Origin: Natronomonas salsuginis
GTDB lineage: Archaea > Halobacteriota > Halobacteria > Halobacteriales > Haloarculaceae
Reading direction: 5' to 3'
Length of the DNA: 64,000 nt
Assembly: GCF_005239135.1 (NCBI RefSeq)
Contig: NZ_QKNX01000004.1
Coordinates: 1-64,000, forward strand
Part shown: positions 8,089 through 16,403 of the stretch, one piece after another
Layout of the letters: each line of letters opens with the position of its first letter
Numbering within the stretch: the stretch's first letter is position 1
Position numbers and translations under genes: made by a program
Notes under the pieces: generated by a model
Database searches by the model: none
What the model saw: only the letters and a program-made list of their open reading frames with translations
What the model was told of the DNA's origin: nothing

Positions 8089-9153
8089 ATGTTCGACGGA
8101 CTGAAAGAAAAGCTCGGCCGGTTCAAGAGCGACGTCGAGGCCGAGGCGGAGACAGAGGCGGAAACGGAAGCCGACGCTGACGCGGCGGCCGACGCCGACA
8201 GCGTTGCGACCGGGTCCGCCGAGCCGGACGCGACCGGCACAGACGACTCGGATGACGACGGCCCCGGGCTGGCCAAGAAGGCCGCCCTCGCCGCGACCGG
8301 CCGGACGATCATCACCGAGGAGGAGCTCGAAGCGCCGCTGGAGGCGCTCGAACTCGAACTGCTGAGCGGCGACGTCGAGATGGGCGTCGCCCGCGAGATC
8401 ACCGAACGCATCCGCGAGCAGCTCGTCGGCGACACCCGAAAGCAGGTCGAATCGGGCGAGCAGGTGATCGAGCGGGCGATCGGCGACGCGCTGCGCGAGG
8501 TCATCGGCGTCGGCCAGTTCGACTTCGAAGACCGGATCGCCACGGCGGATAAACCGGTCGTCATTGTCTTCACCGGCGTCAACGGCGTCGGCAAGACGAC
8601 CTCGATCGCGAAGCTCTCGCGGTGGCTCGAAGAACGTGGCTACTCGTCGGTGATGGCCAACGGCGACACCTACCGGGCCGGCGCGAACGAGCAGATCGAA
8701 GAGCACGCCGAGGCGCTCGGCACGAAGATCATCACCCACCAGCAGGGCGGCGACCCCGCGGCGGTCATCTACGATGCTGTCGAGTACGCGGAGGCGAACG
8801 ACATCGATGTCGTGTTGGGCGACACCGCCGGCCGTCTCCACACCTCCAACGACCTGATGGCCCAACTGGAGAAGATCGACCGCGTCGTCGATCCGGACAT
8901 GACGCTGTTCGTCGACGAGGCGGTCGCCGGCCAGGACGCGACGAACCGCGCGCGGGAGTTCAACGACGCCGCTGAGATCGACGGCGCAATCTTGACGAAG
9001 GCCGACGCCGACTCACAGGGCGGCGCGGCGATCTCGATCGCTCACGTCACGGGCAAGCCGATCCTCTTTCTCGGCACCGGACAGGGCTACGACGACCTCG
9101 ATCGGTTCGACCCCGACGAGATCGTCGACCGACTCCTCCGCGACGAGGCGTGA
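8089..9153 (+). CDS. ftsY: Signal recognition particle receptor FtsY
   Basis: A 354-residue SRP GTPase that docks ribosome-SRP complexes at the membrane. The first ~60 residues are a very acidic, low-complexity A domain (EAEAETEAETEADADAAADA). The NG domain follows, with P-loop GVNGVGKTTSIAKL, G2-like DTYRAGANEQ, G3 DTAGRLHTSNDLMAQL and G4 TKADADSQGG, ending GQGYDDLDRFDPDEIVDRLL, which matches FtsY rather than SRP54 (no M domain). Third gene of the LX-prefoldin-FtsY operon. Confidence 0.96.
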   Translation: MFDGLKEKLGRFKSDVEAEAETEAETEADADAAADADSVATGSAEPDATGTDDSDDDGPGLAKKAALAATGRTIITEEELEAPLEALELELLSGDVEMGVAREITERIREQLVGDTRKQVESGEQVIERAIGDALREVIGVGQFDFEDRIATADKPVVIVFTGVNGVGKTTSIAKLSRWLEERGYSSVMANGDTYRAGANEQIEEHAEALGTKIITHQQGGDPAAVIYDAVEYAEANDIDVVLGDTAGRLHTSNDLMAQLEKIDRVVDPDMTLFVDEAVAGQDATNRAREFNDAAEIDGAILTKADADSQGGAAISIAHVTGKPILFLGTGQGYDDLDRFDPDEIVDRLLRDEA

Positions 9154-9156
9154 GCC

Positions 9157-9546
9157 GTGCGTGACAGCACCGCAATCGCGGCGGTGCTCGTCGCCGTCGC
9201 GGCCGTCGTCACCGGACTCTGGTTCGTCACGGCGGAACTGTCGGCCGACGACCCGCCCGACGCGATGTTCGAGGTAATGGGCGACGCCTCGGCCGGCGAA
9301 CTCACCGTCCAACACGTGGGCGGCGATTCGGTCGGCTCCGAATCGCTCCGAATCCTCGTCTACGAGGATCGGCCTATCGTCCCCGACCGGACGGTCCACG
9401 GGACGATCTGGGAGACGGAGACGGGGCTGATTCGGCCCGACAACCGAATCACGTTGGAGGATCGGCGGTTCGAGCCCGGACAGCGACTCGTCGTGCGCTG
9501 GTTCGGCGACGACGGGCAGGAGTCGATCTACGAGACGACGATCTGA
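9157..9546 (+). CDS. Secreted pilin-like/hypothetical protein
   Basis: 129 residues from a GTG start three bases after ftsY. Residues 5-27 are a single hydrophobic segment (STAIAAVLVAVAAVVTGLWF), and the rest is an extracellular beta-rich domain: ELTVQHVGGDSVGSESLRIL, then FEPGQRLVVRWF. The pattern resembles the C-terminal domains of haloarchaeal type IV pilin-like (DUF1628-type) proteins. No clear prepilin peptidase site is visible, so it may be simply membrane-anchored. Possibly cotranscribed with ftsY. Confidence 0.6.
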   Translation: MRDSTAIAAVLVAVAAVVTGLWFVTAELSADDPPDAMFEVMGDASAGELTVQHVGGDSVGSESLRILVYEDRPIVPDRTVHGTIWETETGLIRPDNRITLEDRRFEPGQRLVVRWFGDDGQESIYETTI

Positions 9547-9553
9547 GCCGGCG

Positions 9554-9979
9554 CTACTTGCCCTCCCAGTAGTCCACGTTCGAGTCCATCGGGTAGTAGC
9601 CATAGATCGTCCGCTCCTCGCGGCCGCCGGGTGGGGACTCGACGAAGACGCTCAGCTTTTCCGAGTCCGGGCGCACCGTCACTTCGGGATCGTTTATCAT
9701 CGAGAACACGAGACATCGGAGCGGTTCCTCGGCGTCGTTGGCGATCTTGTGCCCGCCGCTTCCGCCCGCTGGGAACGCGACGTACTCGCCTGCGGTGAGT
9801 CGATGCGTCTCGTCGGCCAATCGGAGCGTTCCCGTCCCCAAGAGCACGTACGCGGCCTCCTCGTTCGCGGTGTGGTAGTGATAGGGCAACGACTCCTCGC
9901 CCGACGGGAGTTCGTAGAGGCTACAGCCGAGCCCCTCGCCTCCCGCGGCCTCGCCCAGTTGTTTCCGTCGGACGCTCAT
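9554..9979 (-). CDS. Cupin-domain protein
   Basis: 141-residue single-domain cupin with metal-binding motif 1 LPYHYHTANEEAAYVLLGTG (His, His, Glu) and motif 2 containing FPAGGSGGHKIAND (His). Such proteins range from isomerases to oxygenases and sensors. No substrate can be assigned. A C-terminal extension (SVFVESPPGGREERTIYGYY) resembles other haloarchaeal cupins of this length. It is convergent with the pilin-like gene (7 bp apart) and followed upstream by a mobile-element hairpin. Confidence 0.85.
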   Translation of the reverse strand: MSVRRKQLGEAAGGEGLGCSLYELPSGEESLPYHYHTANEEAAYVLLGTGTLRLADETHRLTAGEYVAFPAGGSGGHKIANDAEEPLRCLVFSMINDPEVTVRPDSEKLSVFVESPPGGREERTIYGYYPMDSNVDYWEGK

Positions 9980-10035
9980 CTCCCCGCTCCCGATCTCCGT
10001 CCGCTCGATCTAGTCTTCGTTCACAAAGGTGCAAG

Positions 10036-10066
10036 GAGGAAGCCCACGGCTTTAGCCGTGGGAGGA
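10036..10066 (+). mobile_element. Solo IS200/IS605-type right-end hairpin
   Basis: The sequence ggaagcccacggctttagcc then gtgggagga contains the stem cccacggc/gccgtggg (10043-10062) with a TTTA loop. This is the shape and flanking context (gaag before, gagga after) of the right end of haloarchaeal IS605-type tnpB elements, where it also forms the 3' portion of the guide-RNA scaffold. No tnpA or tnpB frame accompanies it, so it is a remnant or a MITE-like end. Compare 38165-38182 and 47773-47792. Confidence 0.55.
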
Positions 10067-10187
10067 ATCCGACTGGTCCCATAGCATACCCGAGGCGTGC
10101 CGAGTAGATGAAAACCGAGGCCGCCCCGATTTCGCTCGCGTCAGAAAACCCCCAAACCTATCTCCCCCTGCAAAGTATGCCCATACC

Positions 10188-11285
10188 ATGCCTGCCGAGT
10201 CATTCACGCTCGCGGCCGCACAGATCGAACCGGTCTACCACGACAAGGAGGGGACGCTGGATAAGACCTGCAGATACATCGAGAAGGCCGGAAAACAGGA
10301 CGTCGACCTCGTCGTCTTCCCGGAGACGTACTTCCCCGGCTACCCGTACTGGCGTGGGAGCGTCTCCATCCCGCGATGGACTGACCTGATGGTCGATCTC
10401 CAAAAGAACAGCCTCTCGGTCGACGACGAGGCCATGGACGTCCTCGGCGACGCGATCGACGACGCCAACCTCAACGTCGCCCTCGGCACGAACGAACTCA
10501 GTGACCGCGCAGGTAGCGAGACGCTGTACAACTCGATCTTCTACTTTGATCGCCACGGCGAGCTGATGGGCCGCCACCGGAAGCTGATGCCGACCCAGGA
10601 GGAACGGGCGATCTGGGGCCGCGGCGATCCGTCGAGTCTCGCCACCTACAACACGGACATGGGGACGCTCGGCGGGCTGATCTGCTATGAGAACCACATG
10701 CTGCTGCCCAAGGCGGCGCTGGCGGCGATGGGCGAGGAGATACACGCGGCCGTCTGGCCGGGGTTTTGGGAGCAACACGGCCATCCGGGCGACAAGACTC
10801 GCGCCGAGAGCGCAGACGCCATCGAGACGTGTGATCAGTACCCCGCGATGCGCGAGTACGCCTTCAGCACGCAGTCGTTCGTCGCCGCCTGTTCGGCGTA
10901 CATGGGCGACGACGTCCCCGAGGGGTTCTCCGAGGACGAACTCGGATGGAACATCGCTGCCGGCGGGAGCATGCTCATCAACCCCGCCGGGATCGTCAAG
11001 GCCGGGCCGCTCATCGGCGAGGAGGGGCTGTTGACCGCCGACTTCGAGCGCGACGAGCGCCGGGCGACGAAGGCATACTTCGACGCGATGGGCCACTACA
11101 GCCGGTGGGACGCGGTCTCGCTCGACGTCAGCGACGAGACGCTCTCGCCGTTCTCCGAGGGGTCACGCGGCCACCACGGGCGCTGTCTCTCCGCCGCGGC
11201 CGCCCAGGAGATCGCCGAGGAGTACGAGATCCCGATCGACGCCGTCGAGGACGTCGCCGACGCGGTGTCCGAACGGAACGTCTGA
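10188..11285 (+). CDS. Nitrilase (carbon-nitrogen hydrolase superfamily)
   Basis: 365 residues, the length of true nitrilases (longer than amidases of the superfamily). The catalytic triad is visible: Glu46 in VVFPETYFPGYPYW, Lys132 in GRHRKLMPTQEE and Cys166 in GGLICYENHMLLPK. Motifs AAVWPGFW and MLINPAGIVKAGP also fit. The expected reaction is hydrolysis of a nitrile to a carboxylate and ammonia. It points toward the hydantoinase genes and ends 17 bp from hyuB, suggesting a nitrogen-scavenging island, though the operons are convergent. Confidence 0.9.
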   Translation: MPAESFTLAAAQIEPVYHDKEGTLDKTCRYIEKAGKQDVDLVVFPETYFPGYPYWRGSVSIPRWTDLMVDLQKNSLSVDDEAMDVLGDAIDDANLNVALGTNELSDRAGSETLYNSIFYFDRHGELMGRHRKLMPTQEERAIWGRGDPSSLATYNTDMGTLGGLICYENHMLLPKAALAAMGEEIHAAVWPGFWEQHGHPGDKTRAESADAIETCDQYPAMREYAFSTQSFVAACSAYMGDDVPEGFSEDELGWNIAAGGSMLINPAGIVKAGPLIGEEGLLTADFERDERRATKAYFDAMGHYSRWDAVSLDVSDETLSPFSEGSRGHHGRCLSAAAAQEIAEEYEIPIDAVEDVADAVSERNV

Positions 11286-11301
11286 GAAAGGGGCTTTTCA
11301 G

Positions 11302-12909
11302 CTACTCGTCGTCCGATTCGGTTTTCCCGTCCGCGAGGTCCGCCTCGATCGCCTCCGGGTCCCGCTCGATGGGGTCACCGTGGCCGCCGCCGCCGGGCGT
11401 CCGCACGGTGATCGTCGTGTCCGCGGGCACGTCGACGGTCGTCTTCGCGCCGACCGCCTCGCCGTCGATCAGGTTCTCACCCGTCGCGCCCGGCCCGCCG
11501 CCGTCGATCCCCTGCGGCGCGAACCGTCTGCGCTCGGTTAGAAGCGACACCGTCGCCTCCACTTCAGTTCGGACCGTCCGTTCGAGACCTAACCCGCCGC
11601 GGAACCGACCCTCGCCGCCGCTTCCGGGCCGGAAGGCGTACCGCTCGACGAACAGCGGATACTCCGCCTCGAGCGATTCAATCGGCGTGTTGAGCGTGTT
11701 CGTCATCCCGACCTGCACGCCGTCCATCCCGTCCTTCGCCGCCCGGCCGCCGAACCCGCCGCCGATCGTCTCGTAGTAGGCGAACGAGCCGTCTCGGCCG
11801 CCGATGGTGAGGTTGTTCATCGTCCCCTGACTCGCCGCCGGCACGCGCTCGGGGGCCGCCGCCCCGAACGCCGCGAGCGTCACGTCGGTGACGCGCTGGC
11901 TCGTCTCGACGTTGCCGCCGACGACCGCGGCCGGCGGGGTCGGATTCAACACCGACCCCTCGGGCGCGTCGACCGTTATCGGCGCGTAACAGCCAGCGTT
12001 CGGCGGGATCTCCGGATCGGTCACGCAGCGAACGACGAAGTAGACCGCGCTCTTCGCGACCGCTCGCGGCGCGTTGAGGTTGCCGTCCACCTGCGCGCCC
12101 GTTCCGGCGAAATCGACGGTCAGCTCGTCGCCGTCGATCGTCACGCCCGCGACGATCGGGATCTCCGTCTCCGTGATCCCATCGCCCTCGAGGGCGTCCT
12201 CGGCCTCGTAGACGCCGTCCGGGAGCGATTCGATCTCCGCGGTGATCCGCTCGCGCGAGTACTCGATCACGGCATCGAACGACCGGACGACGAGCTCGAA
12301 GCCGTGCTCGTCGATCAGGTCCCCGAGGCGTCGCTCGGCCCGCTCGTTCGCCGCAAGCTGCGCGCGGAGGTCCGCCCGCCGCTCCGTCGGGTTTCGAACG
12401 TTCGCGAGGAGCAGATCGAACACCTCCTCGTTCCGCTCGCCGGCGTCGACCAGCCGCGTCGGGGGGATCCGAAGCCCCTCCTGGTAGATCTCTCTCGCGC
12501 CCGCGGGCATGCTCCCCGGCGTCATCCCGCCGACATCGGCGTGATGAGCGCGGGAGACGGCGAAGCCGATGATTTCGCCGTTTCGCTCCATCGCCGAGAC
12601 GAGCGTCACGTCGGGCAGGTGCGTCCCGCCCGCGAACGGGTCGTTGACCGCGAACACGTCGCCGGGTTCGGGATCGCGGTCGAGGACGGCCTCGACGGCC
12701 TCTGGCATTGCGCCGAGGTGGACCGGGATGTGTTCGGCCTGCGCGACGAGCCGGCCGTCGGCGTCGAACAGCGCCGTCGAGCAGTCCTGTCGCTCCTTGA
12801 TGTTCGGCGAGTACGCCCCGCGGATCAGCACCTGCCCCATCTCCTCGGCGATGCCTTCGAGCTGGTTTCTGAGCACTTCGAGCGTAATGGCGTCGATTTG
12901 ATCGGTCAT
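11302..12909 (-). CDS. hyuB: Hydantoinase/oxoprolinase family subunit B
   Basis: 535-residue HyuB-family subunit: EVLRNQLEGIAEEMGQVLIR at the N-terminus, DPFAGGTHLPDVTLVS, SRAHHADVGGMTPGSMPAGA (the His-rich metal/active-site region) and RPGSGGEGRFRGGLGLERTV near the end, with the glycine-rich TVRTPGGGGHGDP. Together with HyuA it forms an ATP-dependent amide-ring hydrolase (hydantoin, 5-oxoproline) or an acetone-carboxylase-like enzyme. Substrate is not predictable from sequence. Its ATG overlaps the hyuA stop (ATGA), so translation is coupled. Confidence 0.93.
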   Translation of the reverse strand: MTDQIDAITLEVLRNQLEGIAEEMGQVLIRGAYSPNIKERQDCSTALFDADGRLVAQAEHIPVHLGAMPEAVEAVLDRDPEPGDVFAVNDPFAGGTHLPDVTLVSAMERNGEIIGFAVSRAHHADVGGMTPGSMPAGAREIYQEGLRIPPTRLVDAGERNEEVFDLLLANVRNPTERRADLRAQLAANERAERRLGDLIDEHGFELVVRSFDAVIEYSRERITAEIESLPDGVYEAEDALEGDGITETEIPIVAGVTIDGDELTVDFAGTGAQVDGNLNAPRAVAKSAVYFVVRCVTDPEIPPNAGCYAPITVDAPEGSVLNPTPPAAVVGGNVETSQRVTDVTLAAFGAAAPERVPAASQGTMNNLTIGGRDGSFAYYETIGGGFGGRAAKDGMDGVQVGMTNTLNTPIESLEAEYPLFVERYAFRPGSGGEGRFRGGLGLERTVRTEVEATVSLLTERRRFAPQGIDGGGPGATGENLIDGEAVGAKTTVDVPADTTITVRTPGGGGHGDPIERDPEAIEADLADGKTESDDE

Positions 12910-14927
12910 CGGTCTGCCTCCGTGTCAGCGGCGTCATCCGCCACCCGTTCCAACGAGAGCGCGCCGTCCGTGCGGATTCGCCCGCGCCAGCCCGGTTGGA
13001 CGACGGTCGTGCTCTCGGCGCGTTCGAGGATCGCCGGTCCCTCGATCTCGGTGCCCGGTGCCATCGCGGCTCGGTCGTAGACACCCGTCTCAACCGTTCC
13101 CACATCGGGGAACACCGCTTCTCTGGTGTCGATCACGCCGTCGCCGCCACCCGCTCTGGAGACGGACGGTGGTTCGGTGCCGATGGCTGCGGTCACCCGC
13201 AGCGTGACCGCTTCGACCGGCGCGTCGAGCCGATAGCCGTAGGCGCGCTCGTGCGCCGCCTCGAACCGCTCGGCGACTCGCTCGGGGTCGAACGTCTCGA
13301 CGGGGACGGTCAACTCGAAGCTCTGACCGGCGTACCGGCAGTCGGCGGCCCGTTCGAGTCGAGCCTCGTCGGGGTCGGACACGGCTTCGATGACGGTCGA
13401 TTCGAGGTCGCCGTACACCGCGATCCCCTCACTGGGATCCGACGCCCCGAGCGGGAGTCGAACCGTCCGGAGCGTGTCGTGCGTCTCGTCGGCCGCGAGC
13501 AGCCCGTACGCTGAGAGGACGCCGGCCGGCCCCGGGATGACGACGCGTTCGATGTCGAGACGATCCGCGAGCGCGGTCGCGTGCATCGGTCCCGCGCCGC
13601 CGAAGGCGACCAGCCCGAAGCTCCGCGGGTCGTGGCCGCGCTCGACGGTCACCGAACGGATCGCCCGCGTCATCGTCGCGTTCGCCACACGGTAGACGCC
13701 CCGGGCGGCGTCCTCGGCGTCCTCGAGGCCGGCCTCGTCGGCGAGGCGCTCGAGCGCCGCGTGGGCGGCGTCGGCGTCGATCGTCAACTCGCCCCCCAGC
13801 GCCGCCTCCGAGCCAATGTAGCCCAACACGACGTTCGCGTCGGTGACGGTCGGTCGCTCGCCGCCGTGGCCGTAACAGGCTGGACCGGGGTCCGCGCCGG
13901 CCGACTCGGGGCCCACGCGGAGCGCGCCGCCCGCGTCGACCCATGCGATCGAGCCGCCACCCGCACCGACCGTCTCGATGTCGACCATCGGCGTCCGGAT
14001 CGGGACGCCGCCGATCTCGGTGTCGGAGCTCCGCTCGGCGTCGCCGTCGCGGACGAGGCTCACGTCGCTGGAGGTGCCACCCATGTCGAAGGTGACGACG
14101 CCGGCCCGCTCGGAGCCGGCGGTCGTGGCGGCCCCCACGACGCCCGCGGCGGGCCCCGAGAGGACGGTCGTGACGGCCTGTGAGCGGACCGTTTCGATGT
14201 CCGCGACGCCGCCGTTGGACTTCATGATTCGTGGCTCCGGCAGCCCCTCCTCGCGCGAGCGGTCGAGGAGTCGACCCAGGTAGCCGCCGATCCCCGGGGC
14301 GACGTAGGCGTCGGCGACGGTTGTCGCCGTCCGCTCGAACTCGCGGAACTCCGAGAGAACCTCGTGGGACGCCGAGATGGGCACGTCGAGCTCCTCGCGG
14401 AGCGTCTCCGTCACCACTCGCTCGTTCTCCGGGTGCGCGTACGCGTGGAGCAGGCTGACTGCGACGCTCTCAGCGCCCGTCGATTCGATCGCCGCCGCGA
14501 CGTCTCGAACCTCGTCCTCGTCAACGGGGACGTCTATGCCTTCAGGTGTCGCCCGTTCGTCGAGTTCGAACCGGCGGCGTCGCGGCACGAGCGGCGTCGG
14601 CTTGTCGACGTCGAGGTCGTATAGGTCGGGGCGGGCCTGCCGACCAATCTCGAGGACGTCCCGGAAGCCGGCCGTCGTGACGAGCGCGGTCTCGGCGCCC
14701 GCGCGTTCGAGTAAGGCGTTCACGGAGACGGTCATCGCGTGCGCGAAGTGGTCGACGCTCTCCGGCTCGATCCCGGCCTCGTCACAGGCCTTCCGGATGC
14801 CGTCGAGGACGCCGACGCTCTGATCGCCCGTCGTCGGTACCTTCGCCGTCACCAGATCGTCGTCGACGACGAGCGCTACGTCGGTAAACGTGCCGCCGAC
14901 GTCGACGCCGATCCGTGCATCTGTCAT
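12906..14927 (-). CDS. hyuA: Hydantoinase/oxoprolinase family subunit A
   Basis: 673-residue HyuA with the actin-like ATPase fold. N-terminal phosphate-binding motif IGVDVGGTFTDVALV, a second motif VTFDMGGTSSDVSLV, and GGAGPMHATALADRLDIERV. The C-terminal domain (QSFELTVPVETFDPERVAER, then ERAYGYRLD) is family-typical. First gene of a two-gene operon transcribed leftward, with a TATA-like box 24-33 nt before the start, consistent with a leaderless transcript. Confidence 0.94.
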   Translation of the reverse strand: MTDARIGVDVGGTFTDVALVVDDDLVTAKVPTTGDQSVGVLDGIRKACDEAGIEPESVDHFAHAMTVSVNALLERAGAETALVTTAGFRDVLEIGRQARPDLYDLDVDKPTPLVPRRRRFELDERATPEGIDVPVDEDEVRDVAAAIESTGAESVAVSLLHAYAHPENERVVTETLREELDVPISASHEVLSEFREFERTATTVADAYVAPGIGGYLGRLLDRSREEGLPEPRIMKSNGGVADIETVRSQAVTTVLSGPAAGVVGAATTAGSERAGVVTFDMGGTSSDVSLVRDGDAERSSDTEIGGVPIRTPMVDIETVGAGGGSIAWVDAGGALRVGPESAGADPGPACYGHGGERPTVTDANVVLGYIGSEAALGGELTIDADAAHAALERLADEAGLEDAEDAARGVYRVANATMTRAIRSVTVERGHDPRSFGLVAFGGAGPMHATALADRLDIERVVIPGPAGVLSAYGLLAADETHDTLRTVRLPLGASDPSEGIAVYGDLESTVIEAVSDPDEARLERAADCRYAGQSFELTVPVETFDPERVAERFEAAHERAYGYRLDAPVEAVTLRVTAAIGTEPPSVSRAGGGDGVIDTREAVFPDVGTVETGVYDRAAMAPGTEIEGPAILERAESTTVVQPGWRGRIRTDGALSLERVADDAADTEADR

Positions 14928-14950
14928 GCAACACCCTGCGGCGTCCGGGG

Positions 14951-14960
14951 TATAGTATCC
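14951..14960 (-). promoter_or_regulatory. TATA-like box of hyuA
   Basis: On the minus strand ggatactata lies 24-33 nt before the hyuA ATG (14927), the distance expected for a haloarchaeal leaderless promoter. Confidence 0.5.
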
Positions 14961-15285
14961 ACCGCTGTCTGTGAACGGGACGGACCGAAAACGCTTCCGA
15001 GCGTCGAACCAGATTCCCAGCAGTTTCTCGCCGACACCGCATCGAACGAGCGTCGTATCGATGGCGAATATCTGTGAAAAGCTGGTTGGTATCTCTCTTA
15101 TCTTGCACGATGGTCACGCCAGTCTGCGCGGTCGACGAATCGATGTACGACAGCGGCCTAGCTCGGAGGATTAAAAGCGGGGTGGGGGGTGGGGATGCAC
15201 CCAAACGGGTGCGTATGCGCATTAAAACCCCGTCTATATCAATCTTCTGGCAAAGCCGCTTTCTGCTGGTACTTTCTCGGTGCAG
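14961..15285. other. Long intergenic region between hyuA and rimI
   Basis: About 400 bases separate the divergent genes. It holds a G-rich stretch (ggggtggggggtgggg near 15179-15194) followed at once by the inverted repeat gcacccaaacgggtgc (15196-15211) and then an AT-rich tract. Short open frames are present, but none resembles a known protein. No riboswitch or tRNA was recognised. Confidence 0.45.
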
Positions 15286-15317
15286 TTTATAAATACGCCG
15301 TCGAGGCGTATATAATC
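15286..15317 (+). promoter_or_regulatory. TATA-like elements before rimI
   Basis: tttataaata (15286-15295) and gtatataatc (15308-15317) precede the rimI start at 15331. The first, 36-45 nt upstream, fits a short-leader transcript. The second lies too close unless translation begins at the in-frame GTG 15358. Confidence 0.45.
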
Positions 15318-15330
15318 GCCCGACAGGGCT

Positions 15331-15822
15331 ATGTTCGCCACGGCGGTACGTCGACGCGTGACGAGCACCGATCCACGCGCCGCACCGGAGGTGCGTACGG
15401 CCGTCCGCGCCGACCTCCTCTCGGTGTTTCGAATCGAGAAGCGCTCGTTCGGTCAGCCGTGGCCGTACGCGGCGTTCGAGGGGTTTCTCGGCGCGCCCGG
15501 GTTCTTGGTCGCCGAGGTCGACGACTCGATCACCGGCTACGTGGTCGGTGACACCGTCGACGCCTACGGTGCCCCGGTCGGGCATATAAAGGACCTCGCG
15601 GTCGCCCCCGAACACCGCCGGCGTGGCATCGGCCGGACGCTGCTGTCGCGCGGTCTCGTCGCCCTCGCGTCCGCCGGCGTCGACCGCGTCAAACTCGAGG
15701 TCAGGCGGACCAACGAGGCCGCCCGATCGCTGTACGCCGAATTCGGCTTCGAACCACACCACGTTGTTCCAGCGTACTACGACGACGGCGAGGACGCTTT
15801 TGTCATGGTCAAACACTTCTAA
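15331..15822 (+). CDS. rimI: GNAT N-acetyltransferase, RimI-type
   Basis: 163 residues. A GNAT domain begins at about residue 20 (VRTAVRADLLSVFRIEKRSF) with acetyl-CoA motif A HIKDLAVAPEHRRRGIGRTL, and then LEVRRTNEAARSLYAEFGFE. This is the archaeal Rim/Ard1-like N-alpha-acetyltransferase group, which modifies nascent protein N-termini. GTG 15358 is an alternative start that would remove nine residues. A stand-alone gene with its own TATA boxes. Confidence 0.88.
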   Translation: MFATAVRRRVTSTDPRAAPEVRTAVRADLLSVFRIEKRSFGQPWPYAAFEGFLGAPGFLVAEVDDSITGYVVGDTVDAYGAPVGHIKDLAVAPEHRRRGIGRTLLSRGLVALASAGVDRVKLEVRRTNEAARSLYAEFGFEPHHVVPAYYDDGEDAFVMVKHF

Positions 15823-15869
15823 CGGCCGCCGTGCGCAGGCGTTTTGACGCTGGCGCGCCGACGGCCGGT

Positions 15870-16403
15870 ATGGGATACGCCTGCCCCGTCTGTTCGGATC
15901 CGCAAGCCGACGCGGGACACCTCGCGAACCACCTCGCGTTCACCGCGATGCTGCGCGCCGACGGCCACGAGGCGTGGCTCGACGAACACGCCGCCGGATG
16001 GAGCGACATGGGCGAGCGTGAACTCGCGGCCGTCATCGCGGATCTGGTTGAGGAGACGGAGTTCCCGCAACTGTTCGAGGACACCGTCGGCGGCCTTGAT
16101 GAGAACTCGGAGCCGCTCGAAGAACGCTCCGGGGCGCTGTTCGACGACGGGCCGGGGCACGACCACGCCGGCCACCACCACGACCACGGCGCTCACGACC
16201 GCGACCACGACGACCGCCGCGATTCGGCCGGCCCGGTCGACACCTCGGGTCCGATGGACGCCGAGACGGCCGAGGTACTGGAGGAGGCGAGAGAGATGAC
16301 GCGTCGGATGCGCGAACCCCCCGCCGACGAGTCCGCGGAGGCTGCCGACGGCGACGCTGCGGGCGACGCGGACGGCGCTTCGGGAGACCGCGATGACGAG
16401 TGA
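15870..16403 (+). CDS. DUF5810 zinc-ribbon protein with His-rich segment
   Basis: 177 residues from ATG 15870. The N-terminus MGYACPVCSDPQADAGHLAN is a CxxC...H-type zinc knuckle, and HLAFTAMLRADGHEAWLDEH follows, as in the haloarchaeal DUF5810 family. Residues about 93-115 are strikingly His/Asp-rich (GHDHAGHHHDHGAHDRDHDD), likely metal-binding or disordered. The last third is acidic low complexity. It overlaps the next gene (DUF5809) by 11 bp, a conserved pairing in haloarchaea. Function unknown. Confidence 0.82.
   Translation: MGYACPVCSDPQADAGHLANHLAFTAMLRADGHEAWLDEHAAGWSDMGERELAAVIADLVEETEFPQLFEDTVGGLDENSEPLEERSGALFDDGPGHDHAGHHHDHGAHDRDHDDRRDSAGPVDTSGPMDAETAEVLEEAREMTRRMREPPADESAEAADGDAAGDADGASGDRDDE

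Noticed and set aside
7576-8865. Long open frame of 429 codons on the minus strand over pfdA and ftsY
   Set aside because: Antisense to two certain genes. It is Leu/Arg/Asp-biased as expected from the reverse of GC-rich acidic codons, with no homology. Similar shadows lie opposite hyuA/hyuB, prf1, serA, the metY copies and the Mrp genes.
14928-15330. Possible cobalamin or other riboswitch upstream of rimI/hyuA
   Set aside because: No conserved box or multi-helix pattern was recognised; only a simple hairpin beside a G-run.
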